Assembly (NCBI GenBank): GCA_029747015.1
Contig: JAKOGI010000053.1
Span: forward strand, 747,501-811,500
DNA: 64,000 nucleotides
Origin: Carnegiea gigantea
Lineage: Eukaryota; Streptophyta; Magnoliopsida; Caryophyllales; Cactaceae
Direction: 5' to 3'
In this document: in pieces, positions 49,183-58,269 of the stretch
Numbering within the stretch: the first letter of the stretch is position 1
How the letters are laid out: each line of letters starts with the position of its first letter
Translations under genes and position numbers: made by a program
Notes under the pieces: model-generated
Database searches by the model: none
Seen by the model: only the letters and a program-made list of their open reading frames with translations
What the model was told of the DNA's origin: nothing

Positions 49183-50221
49183 TGATGTATATGTGGGTGG
49201 TAAGTGAACCAAATCAAACTCAAACAAATTCCAAACAAGAATCAAGGTATGGAAGATAAATTGAGATGAATCGAAGAATAATAACAAAAGAGGACAAAGG
49301 GATAAACAAGACCTTGCACTTGAGATAATCCTTCACGGAGCCACTCAAGGACTTGATCTTGGGCAAATCCTCTTCGTCTTCACCAAGGAATCACTCCAAT
49401 TGGAAAAGGAAAAGAGAACCTAGAACACCACTTGAACTTGCCAAAATTCAAGATATAGAACTAGGGATTTGGAATACTTTTGAGAATCACACTCAAAGGT
49501 AATTGTATTTCACTTTGGGAAAGCTTACAACTCTGAATTCAAATGCAACTACATAACCCACCTATTTATAGGCTAAACAAAGATAACCAAAAGACTTAAA
49601 AACTCCTAGCAATTAAAACTAGAAAATTGAAAAGGCTTGGAAAATGGAAAAGACTCAACATAAAGGGGTGGGGGAGGTTACAAAGAATATTCTAGGCTTC
49701 CAATCAGCTGAAGACATCCATCTAGAACACTCCAAGTCGTGCATGATGTCATCCACATGATGTCATGTAACCAAAGTCTCTTCATTTGCCCAGCATTTAA
49801 TCCTTGCAGCAGCCTCCACTTCAACTGAGCATAACTCTCAGCACACACGTCCAAATCAGGTGATTCTGGGCTTGTTGGAAAGCCCTGGAAATCTATTTTC
49901 CAGAATGGGCTCATTTGCTCAATTTGGATAAGTAGATCAAAAGTTATGGTCCGAACATTACACCTATATCAGAACTGGACTGGAGCAGGACAACTTCCCT
50001 TTGAGTGCTTCCGCAAGGATGAATCGGGCACCAATTCTTCCGGAAGGAATATGAGTTTTATCCAGATTTTCGCCACTTGCTTGACTTTTTCATGGTGTCT
50101 AAAGTCCTTGAACTCACATAATAAGAGAAAATATGAGAGTTCCCATGCACGCTCTTGTTTGACACTTTTCTTCTTGGAAGTTGACCTTAAATAAAAATGA
50201 TGCATATGGGAATATGCATCA
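49183..50221 (-). repeat. 3' LTR (minus orientation) of the nested element
   Basis: It matches 52377-53413 almost base for base. The gag-protease ORF reads into it and stops at 49969. At its right edge (50198-50221) lies a palindrome with 10-base arms, TGATGCATAT and ATATGCATCA, around GGGA. Confidence 0.9.
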
Positions 50222-51927
50222 TACTCCCCGGGTGGTTTTGAGTTTGTCCTCAAACTCAAAGGGTTAGCAAGCCTCTCAAGAAAGGGGTCACGCTCACAAT
50301 ATGGGAGCTTTTGGGGAAGGAGGTCACAGGGCATCACCTCTAGAGAGATATAGAAGAGGGTGAGGGGAGGATGATAAAACGGGTCATACCTGGTGAGGAG
50401 AAGAGGCGGAAGTGAGAAATCTTCTTTGGGGGCAAGGGTTTGGGAAGGATGAATGAGGGTTAAGGCTTGTCGGTCCTTTTGTGGCTTGGGGCTTTGGCAC
50501 GATGGAATAGGGGTCAAGGTGATTTTCTTCTCATCCTTAATAAAGGAGTAGGTGTTGAGGCGCCCATGATGAATTACATGGCGATCAAACATCCATGGTC
50601 TACCCAATAATATATGGCTTGCATCCATAGGAAGAATGTCACACAATATCTCATCCTTATAGTGGTCTCCAATAGAAAGAGAAATGAGGCATTGATGAGA
50701 AATGTATATACCTTTGCCTTGATTTAGCCATTGGATGCTATAAGGCTTAGGATGGGGTGTAGTCGCAAGTTTGAGCTTGTCCACCATGGTTTTGGATGCA
50801 ACATTTGTACAACTACCTCCATCGATGATGAGGGTACAAACTTTCCCTTGAATAGTGCACCTTGTGTGGAAAATCGCCTCTCTTTGCTCCAAACCTTCTT
50901 GAGTAGCAAATCCACTCAATGCTCGCCTAATGACAAGCAACTCACCTTCATCGGGGCCTATGATAACTTCTTCTTCTTTTTCTTCCAAGCTTTCCTCTTC
51001 TTCATGTTCATGCTCCTCAAAAGAAGCTTGGTACTCAGCCAGGGAAACAATCCTCTTGTTAGGACAATTAGATGCAAAATGTCCCATACCTTGACAACGG
51101 AAACACCGAACTTGGTCTTTTGGCCGTGAGGGCACCTTTGTGGGAGGTGGAGGGGTGATGGGAGGGACACTTTTGGCGGGTGAGGGGGTTTGAATTTGTG
51201 GGGGAAAGTAAGGTGGTTCTTGAGAAAAAGGACGGGAAGGAGTCTTGGAAAAGATGCTCTTTTCCTTAGTCTTCTTTTGTTGCTCTACCTTATAGGCTAA
51301 AGAACTCAAGTCATCTAGGGATGAATAGGGTTGCAACTCAATTACATGAGCAATTGATTCATCAAGACCACTCAAATATCTTACCAATGTTTGTACATCA
51401 TCTTCTTTCAAATCACACTTGAGGAGGAGTTGTTCAAACTCCCGAGTGTATTCTTCCACACTCTTGGATCCTTGCTTGAGTCGATGGAGCTTGAGATAAT
51501 TGTCTTGCACATAGTGAGAGGGAAGAAACTTGGCCTTAAGCTTTTCTTTCATTTTGGCCCAAGTTCTGATTTTTCCCTTTCCATTCCTTGCTCTTTTAGC
51601 TCCAAGATTAGCCCACCAAATTGAAGCATATTTTCTGAGTTTAAGGGCTACAAGTTTTACCTTCTTGTCCTCCGGGATGTCCTCGTACTCAAAAATTCGC
51701 TCAATGGTATGCAACCAATCGAGGAACAAATCCGGGTCAAGTTGACCTTCAAATTCGGGGATGTCAATTCGGACACCACCAATATTGCCTCCTTGCTTTC
51801 GTCTCCTTGGGGCTTCTTCGTCACTAGAATTGGCTCGGGATTGAAGGACTTCTTCTTCTGATTCGACCACCGGTTCATGAGGATGAGAGGGAGTGGGGCT
51901 ATGAACCCACCTTCGTTTTTCCTCCAA
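49969..51927 (-). CDS. Gag-protease polyprotein of the nested element, 652 residues
   Basis: A long open frame. It has an N-terminal charged region, then the retrotransposon Gag core (IDIPEFEGQLDPDLFLDWLH at about residue 53, LVALKLRKYASIWWANLGAK, VEEYTREFEQLLLKC). A CCHC knuckle CFRCQGMGHFASNC follows at about 274-287. The aspartic protease region (LIIDGGSCTNVASKTM, then ILLGRPWMFDRHVIHHGR) uses D-G-G-S. Gag probably once began at 52017 (MSTKSTRSDQARVEELEAQV). A single in-frame TGA at 51946-51948, codon 24 of that frame, now interrupts it; translation from 51927 would skip only 30 codons. The last 80 or so residues are encoded by the LTR. No polymerase frame follows. Related to chromovirus-type gypsy Gag. 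Confidence 0.9.
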   Translation of the reverse strand: MEEKRRWVHSPTPSHPHEPVVESEEEVLQSRANSSDEEAPRRRKQGGNIGGVRIDIPEFEGQLDPDLFLDWLHTIERIFEYEDIPEDKKVKLVALKLRKYASIWWANLGAKRARNGKGKIRTWAKMKEKLKAKFLPSHYVQDNYLKLHRLKQGSKSVEEYTREFEQLLLKCDLKEDDVQTLVRYLSGLDESIAHVIELQPYSSLDDLSSLAYKVEQQKKTKEKSIFSKTPSRPFSQEPPYFPPQIQTPSPAKSVPPITPPPPTKVPSRPKDQVRCFRCQGMGHFASNCPNKRIVSLAEYQASFEEHEHEEEESLEEKEEEVIIGPDEGELLVIRRALSGFATQEGLEQREAIFHTRCTIQGKVCTLIIDGGSCTNVASKTMVDKLKLATTPHPKPYSIQWLNQGKGIYISHQCLISLSIGDHYKDEILCDILPMDASHILLGRPWMFDRHVIHHGRLNTYSFIKDEKKITLTPIPSCQSPKPQKDRQALTLIHPSQTLAPKEDFSLPPLLLTRYDPFYHPPLTLFYISLEVMPCDLLPQKLPYCERDPFLERLANPLSLRTNSKPPGEYDAYSHMHHFYLRSTSKKKSVKQERAWELSYFLLLCEFKDFRHHEKVKQVAKIWIKLIFLPEELVPDSSLRKHSKGSCPAPVQF

Positions 51928-52361
51928 AAGTTGCCCAAGTTGAGTTCAAAGATAAGTGACTTGAGCTTCTAACTCTTCCACACGTGCTTGGTCGCTTCTT
52001 GTGGACTTTGTAGACATGTTGAAGTGCTTTGGGGAAAGAAAATGCTACGGGTGTAGGTGGCACGGGCGTGCAGTGAGGCACGAGGCAGCCGTGCTTTGCT
52101 TCCACTTGTGAAATGCAGGTTTTGAAGGTGGCACGGTCGTGCTCCTTGGCACGGGGTGACCGTGCTGAAGTGCTGGATGGGATGCAGTTGGCGTGTGACT
52201 GGGAAGAAGGGTGGCACGGTCGTGTGTATTGGCACGGGGTGACCGTGCTGCTCTTCTGGCCGGCGAAAAACCGTGGGCACGGTTTTGGTATTTTTGTGGG
52301 GGAAATGTGTTTGGGTGTTTGGAAGGGTGTTGGGCAGCAAGCTTAGGCCTAGGGAAGCTTT

Positions 52362-52374
52362 GGCTCTGATACCA
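52362..52374 (-). other. Primer-binding site of the nested element
   Basis: The minus strand reads TGGTATCAGAGCC next to the LTR, a perfect initiator tRNA-Met site. Confidence 0.85.
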
Positions 52375-52376
52375 AT

Positions 52377-53413
52377 TGATGTATATGTGGGTGGTAAGTG
52401 AACCAAATCAAACTCAAACAAATTCCAAACAAGAATCAAGGTATGGAAGATAGATTGAGATGGATCGAAGAATAATAACAAAAGAGGACAAAGGGATAAA
52501 CAAGACCTTGCACTTGAGATAATCCTTCACGGAGCCACTCAAGGACTTGATCTTGGGCAAATTCTCTTGTCTTCACCAAGGAATCACTCCAATTGGAAAA
52601 GGAAGAGAACCTAGAACACCACTTGAGCTTGCTAAAATTTCAAGATATAGAATTAGGGATTTGGAATACTTTTGAGAATCACACTCAAAGGTAATTGCAT
52701 TTCACTTTGGGAAAGCTTACCACTCTGAATTCAAATGCAACTACATAACCCACCTATTTATAGGCTAAACAAAGATAACCAAAAGACTTAAAAACTCCTA
52801 GCAATTAAAACTAGAAAATTGAAAAGGCTTGGAAAATGGAAAAGACTCAACATAAAGGGGTGGGGGAGGTTACAAAGAATATTCTAGGCTTCCAATCAGC
52901 TGAAGACATCCATCTAGAACACTCCAAGTCGTGCATGATGCCATCCACATGATGTCATGTAACCAAAGTCTCTTCATTTGCCAAGCATTTAATCCTTGCA
53001 ACAGCCTCCACTTCAACTGAGCATAACTCTCAGCACACACGTCCAAATCAGGTGATTCTAGGCTTGTTAGAAAGCCCTAGAAATCTATTTTCCAGAATGG
53101 GCTCATTTGCTCAATTTGGATAAGTAGATCAAAAGTTATGATCCGAATATTACACCTATATCAGAACTGAACTGGAGCAGGACAACTTCCTTTTGAGTGC
53201 TTCCGCAGGGATGAATCGGGCACCAATTCTTCCGGAAGGAATATGAGTTTTATCCAGATTTTCGCCACTTGCTTGACTACTTCATGGTGTCTAAAGTCCT
53301 TGAACTCACATAATAAGAGAAAATATGAGAGTTCCCATGCACGCTCTTGTTTGACACTTTTCTTCTTGGAAGTTGACCTTAAATAAAAATGATGCATATG
53401 GGAATATGCATCA
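52377..53413 (-). repeat. 5' LTR (minus orientation) of the nested element
   Basis: It pairs with 49183-50221. The homologous tail of the gag ORF (53397-53161 on the minus strand) is preserved here too. Between 52017 and 52361, next to this LTR, the untranslated leader contains repeated ggcacgg-gtg words. Confidence 0.9.
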
Positions 53414-54385
53414 GGACTGCCTAATAACTGATTGACCCACTATTAACCTTCTTTCAATGTACATGTTGATGTACCCAAAATCAAGTAGGACTTAATTCTT
53501 TACCCGTCCATACAAAATGTTCATATATTATAATAAAATGTTTGAATATTTTAATATTCTTTTGAGAAATTATAATTATTATGCATTTTCATTAAATGCT
53601 GATAATTTTGAGTAATAAATATGCAGAATTTTTAATTTTAAAAAAAGAAAAATAACTCACAGAAAAGGCGCTCTAAACCCATTGGATTGATCCGAAACCC
53701 GTAAAATCGAAATACCCCAACCCGTATTTTACCCGAATCCGAAATACACCCGACCCGTATTTTATCCAAACCCGAATACACCCGACCCGTATTTAACCCG
53801 CCCGCCCGAGCTGACAGGTCTACCCCTACCCCCTTGATTCAAGATTGGAACATTGAAAGAAATAACCAACACTCAAATGTTTACTCTTTGAAGGAAGATA
53901 ACAAGCACGCATGTCATCTTCTCTCAAAGGCCAAGTATTCATCTCGATTGAGATTAAGCCATTAAGGCCCTCTCTCAAGATGAACTTATTCAAACTCATT
54001 CAAAGGAGATCGCATTAGATGATTACATTCATTGCGTTCGATAGAGATTTTATCCATATACAAATCAATACAAAGATTCAATTTGTATCCAAATTCTCGT
54101 CTAATTTATTTTAGATTTGAAATTTGTGTTTATAGGCTCGTTTGATTCCATGTCATCAAAGCGGTAATATAATCAAAATGATAATGATGAATTTATTACC
54201 GTATTTGGTTACTATTAAGGGATGTAATCAAGATAGCAATGTAATCACATTTATCTCAATCTATGCACCCTAAAATATTGTGATTGCATATCTTTGAATC
54301 AAAGTCTATCCAATCACAAACTATTATATTTGGAGACTTTCTCTCTCTTCTCTCCGTCATCTCTCATCTGCTTCCCATCTGTTAG

Positions 54386-54957
54386 TAGGGATGTGCAAAA
54401 AAATCCGAAACCGAAAAATCGGTAAATCAAACAAGTTTTTCGAAAAAATTATTTCGGTTAACCGAACTGAAATTTTTTTTTTGGTTTTCGGTTCGGTTAG
54501 TTCGGACAATTTGAAAATTCGATTGACTGGTGGTTAACCGAACCAAAAAATATTTTATTCTCTAAAAAATTATACATAAAAAAAATTAAAAATTTAGGTA
54601 AGAAGGTGCACTTTTTTATTATTTATAAATGATAACCAAAGTTTAATTTTTATAAAGGAAATTTAAACATAAAAAAATGAAAAATTTAGGTAAGAAAGTA
54701 TATATTTTTTATTATTTGTTAACGATTAACTAGTAACGGATCCGAAAAATTGGTTAACCGAATCGAAAATCAGTTAATCGACTTTTTTCATTCCGATACT
54801 GTTCGAGTTTTGGCCAAACCGAAATTTTCGGTTAAACGGAAAACCGTTAATCAAAATTTTCGGTTTGGTTACAGTTCAAGATTTTTTTGAGCTGAAAAAC
54901 CGGTTGATTGATTTTCGATTAGCCGAAAGTCTGCTTGATTAGTTTTGCACACCTCTA
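54386..54957. mobile_element. hAT-like MITE with TAGGGATGTGCAAAA ends
   Basis: The left end TAGGGATGTGCAAAA and right end TTTTGCACACCTCTA are inverted repeats. The flanks TCTGTTAG (54378-54385) and TCTCTTAG (54958-54965) form an 8-bp target duplication with one change, the hAT size. The interior is full of ggttaaccgaa and aaaccgaaa words. Confidence 0.8.
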
Positions 54958-55094
54958 TCTCTTAGTGCACCATCACATTTTTAAAGATTTGAAGGCCCCC
55001 TTCAACCCAATCTCTCTCCTCTCTATATTAGATAAAGTTTAACCCATGCCATAATCATATTATTGTAACTGCATTTTTTTTACGTTCTACACAT

Positions 55095-55097
<3 letters not shown>

Positions 55098-55148
<51 letters not shown>

Positions 55149-55175
55149 TCATCATCATCATCATCATCATCATCT
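55098..55175 (+). repeat. Compound microsatellite (CT)n(CA)n(TCA)n
   Basis: About eighteen CT, seven or so CA and nine or so TCA units directly adjoin. It is likely to be polymorphic. Confidence 0.92.
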
Positions 55176-55555
55176 TCTTTTTACTTGTTAAGGTTAAACA
55201 ATATTAGATTATTTTAAATTAGAGAAAATAGAGTGAAGTTAGCCTGATCATGTGAAGGATTACAATTATGATGATAATATATTGAACGATAATTATCATT
55301 AAAGGACAAATAATTAAATTAAGTATAATAAAATGCAAATTGAATTGCTATTACTTCATGCCACGTGTAAAATGAAGTATTTTTTGTAAATGAATTTATC
55401 CAATTACAATTGTAAAAATTGTGTAATCAAATATTGTAATGTAATTATTATCTTATTTCATTATAATGAAAATTACATTATATGAAAAATTAAATTACAT
55501 AATTACTTCTATTACGTACTGATTACATTACTTTCAATCAAATGTCAAATAAATT

Positions 55556-55800
55556 GCGACCATGTGACTCCCGCCTTCCTCGGCGTCGGTGCGGTAACCC
55601 ACTCACTGAGCCCCTATTCAAAGACAAAGCAGTCCAATGGCGCCAGTGCATCGATCCTACGCGGAGATCCAGCCCCACAAAACTAGTACTCGTGTGGGAT
55701 GTAGGCCTAGTGTGAACCCAACAAAGTGGTTGACGTGGAATCACAGACACTTCTCATCGCCCAAACGTCTAGTCTGGAAGTAGGTAGTGCTCCTTGGGCA
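55556..55800. other. GC-rich island of unknown nature
   Basis: A GC-rich stretch (gactcccgccttcctcggcg, gcgccagtgcatcgatccta) sits between AT-rich sequences. A 70-residue minus frame (55750-55538) has no recognisable domain. It may be a captured gene scrap or another element's end. Confidence 0.35.
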
Positions 55801-56245
55801 CATTATCTTTCTTACAGAAAGAAAAAAAAAAAAAAAAACATTCTCACTTTCAACTTTAGTGGCCCTTGATGCCTTCTTCACTTTAAGCTTTAATTAATTT
55901 CCACGTGCTTTATTAAATTAGAAGTACTTATTTATTTTTTCTAATTGGGTAAATTTCTACACATGTATACAATTTAGAGAGAACTAAGTTTTGAAGTTTC
56001 TTGTAAAAAGAGACATTGTGATGCTAGGCTACTACTATCAAAGAGGCCAATTAGGAGAATTTGTTGAAGTTTAATTCTAAAATCCTGTTGAATACACTTT
56101 GACATTTGATCTTATTTTTCTAATATAATTGAATTCAAATTTTCATAGTGGTAAGAGGTAATAAAAAGTAGTAAGGTTTAACAATACGTGATAAGGAGTA
56201 ACATACATTTGTTAAAACACCTCTAGAAGAGTGATATAGAGGACT

Positions 56246-56461
56246 GCCCTGTTCTTTTCGTGGGTTAATTCTAAAATACCAACATCAACCCACTTCAACC
56301 CATTTCAACCCACTTCTACTATTTTAACCAAGTTTAATTTATCATATAAAAAAATTCAATCCACTTCAATCCACTTCAACCCACCTCAACCTGTTTTAAT
56401 CTGCCTCAACCTATTTCATCCTTTTACCTACCCCAAATTTTTCTACGAAAAGAACAGACCC
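56246..56461. mobile_element. MITE family with ACTTCAACC minisatellite, copy 2
   Basis: Ends GCCCTGTTCTTTTCGTGG and CTACGAAAAGAACAGACCC are inverted repeats. The interior is ccacttcaa-type repeats. Confidence 0.72.
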
Positions 56462-57013
56462 TAAGAGTTAGAGGTGAGTGGTAAAGCGGGTTACCAACAG
56501 TATCGAACAATAACTACCAGCGAAATGAATAACTTTTCCTTTTTTAAATGCTAGAATACAAATTGCTTAGGGTGCATGCACGGGACCTTGTGCGGCTAGC
56601 ACATTAGCAGTGTGTATAACCCTTTCCAAGATTTGACTACAAGGAATTAAGGATCACAATGCATATACACTAGGTTGATAACTTGATATCAACACCCCCC
56701 CCCCCCCCGGGGTTGATGAGAATGCTTTGCAACCTACCGCAATATATAAATTGAAGAATACTATATTTATCGTGTCCAGTTAAATTGTGATTTTGTCCAC
56801 GGCGACGTGATTTTAGTTTTCAATGTTGAGTAGATATTTTGGAATCATCTTTAATGTTTGAATGGATAAAAGTTCTATATTTTGCACAGTTTCTAAAAAA
56901 GTTGTAAAATATTTAGAGAACTCTGGTTGCTGGACTACTGGAAGAGAGAACAAATTTTTTCTTTTTCTTTTGGTATTTTTTCTTAAAAAAATATGATAAA
57001 CAAGCTCATTCAA

Positions 57014-57318
57014 GGCTTGTTCTTTTCATTGATCTTTTTTAATTTACCAACTTCAACCAATTTCGACTTATTTCAACCGATTTCAACCCACTTCAACCCA
57101 CTTCAATAAAAAATACAAACTTCAATCAACTTCAACCAACTTCAATCCACTTCAACCAACTTCAACCCACCTTCTTCAAAATTTTGTTCTCACTATTTTA
57201 AGCAATATACAAAATATACCAACTTTAATTTACTTTGACTTACTTCAATTCACTTGAACCTATCTTAACTAATTTCATTTTTTTATCAACTCTAATTTAT
57301 CAATGAAAAGGATAGGTC
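57014..57318. mobile_element. MITE family with ACTTCAACC minisatellite, copy 3
   Basis: Ends GGCTTGTTCTTTTCATTGA and TCAATGAAAAGGATAGGTC are inverted repeats. The interior is largely caacttcaac repeats. Confidence 0.72.
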
Positions 57319-58269
57319 GTTAATGAGTTATATCTCATGAGGCCGTCTTTTGTAAAATTTGAAGAAACAAATTATTGGTAGAAGGCGGGCCATCTCCCAA
57401 TAAACCACTGTATTGATGGTTTGTTGTTCGATACACAGTGTGAATGGCAAATTATGACACTACTAGTACCTAAGATACTTGCATGCGTGCTTTACGTTTG
57501 ATATGTGTCACTCAAGGCGAGCTACCTCTGTACCATACATTCCATGAATATTAGGTAGATTCAATGAAGGGCGATGGCGGAGGTTAGTCGAGATAAATTT
57601 CTGTCTTGATTCGACCTAAATTTGTTTTTATTAAAAATAAAAAACCCTAAAGGCAACACATTAGTAATGGCTATAATGATTATGAATTTGTTGGTTATAA
57701 AATCCCATCGGCCATTTCAGACAATATTAATTGAAATTATCAATTGTATATGTAATTTTGTGGTAACTTTGTATGATGCGTGAATATTTATTTATAACTA
57801 TCAACTATCAGATAATCTTTATAAGAATCTTTTATTTGTATTATGCACGGTTTATATTTTAGTTTTTTAATTGAAACAATCAAAAAACTTTGTGCTGAAT
57901 TTAGGCACTTTTCATTTGGTTATAATTAGATGGTTACTCGATTTTAATTCAACATTTTTTTATAATAATAATTCAACTTGTTCAGTTCACGCGGTCATCT
58001 TTGGGTTGATTGTGTGTTTATTTTTTGTCATTTTGATGTGATCAAAGTACTCAATTCGGCCAATCAAATAATTGATACTGTTTGTTGTTTTTATATTTTG
58101 GTGTCTGTTACTCTAACTGTTACAACTTTTGAAAGTTGTTACTAAGATATTGGCTCGAATTCGTCTGCATTAACTTTTATGCTTGAGTCGTATCCCCAAA
58201 AAAAGGAGTTATCTCTAACAAAAATACCTACAATTGTAGGTATGTCACAAAAAATCATCTTATTTCTTT
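57319..58269. other. Intergenic, nothing recognised
   Basis: AT-rich DNA without a supported gene. Confidence 0.35.

Larger units (their letters stand above)
49183..53413 (-). mobile_element. Young gag-protease-only LTR retrotransposon (TR-GAG-like)
   Basis: LTRs at 49183-50221 and 52377-53413 (1039 and 1037 bp) are about 98 percent alike by eye and carry TG...CA ends. A perfect 5-bp target duplication GGACT lies at 49178-49182 and 53414-53418. On the minus strand the order is LTR, primer-binding site, gag-protease ORF, polypurine tract, LTR. There is no RT, RNase H or integrase. It is the youngest insertion seen here, nested in the hAT-like element within the Tat-like LTR. The ORF is nearly intact, so mobilisation in trans is conceivable. 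Confidence 0.9.
48404..53820. mobile_element. hAT-like non-autonomous element inserted in the LTR, itself interrupted
   Basis: The ends are inverted (left ACCTGTCA, right TGACAGGT) with subterminal runs of acccg words, a known plant non-autonomous DNA-transposon style. TACCCCTACC is repeated exactly outside both ends (48394-48403 and 53821-53830). An 8-bp duplication shifted by a few bases is equally possible. After removing the passenger at 49183-53418 the element is about 1.2 kb, AT-rich and non-coding. Confidence 0.7.
36126..54134 (+). mobile_element. Large Tat-lineage Ty3-gypsy element without visible polymerase, carrying an antisense captured gene
   Basis: The LTRs at 36126-37043 and 47788-54134 (the latter split by insertions) flank, in order: primer-binding site, gag, protease, post-protease linker, antisense plant-mobile-domain region, an 87-bp tandem array and a polypurine tract. 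GGCTT before and GGCTC after the element look like a 5-bp target duplication with one change. Without the 5.4-kb insertion in its 3' LTR the element is about 12.6 kb. Tat elements normally encode RT, RNase H and integrase after the linker. None can be read here: the linker stops at about 41950 and is followed by short repeats and then the antisense gene. It is therefore non-autonomous. Coding parts are badly broken. Confidence 0.8.
47788..54134 (+). repeat. 3' LTR of the Tat-like element, split by nested insertions
   Basis: LTR sequence is present at 47788-48403 and resumes at 53831, ending at 54134 (TTGTGTTTATA). The gap holds the hAT-like element and its passenger. Divergence from the 5' LTR is clear by eye, so the element is not recent. 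Confidence 0.82.
54135..55545. mobile_element. AT-rich MITE-like element adjoining the Tat-like LTR, carrying another MITE
   Basis: The left part (gctcgtttgattccatgtca, gtaatataatcaaaatgata) and the right part (ctgattacattactttcaat, then caaatgtcaaat) are imperfect inverted versions of each other and resemble the MITE at 24668. The exact ends are uncertain. A hAT-like MITE (54386-54957) and a compound microsatellite lie inside. Confidence 0.45.

Noticed and set aside
52017..52361. Repeated ggcacgg-gtg words that might be coding on either strand
   Set aside because: They lie in the untranslated leader of the nested element, between primer site and gag start; frames there are short and proline-rich.
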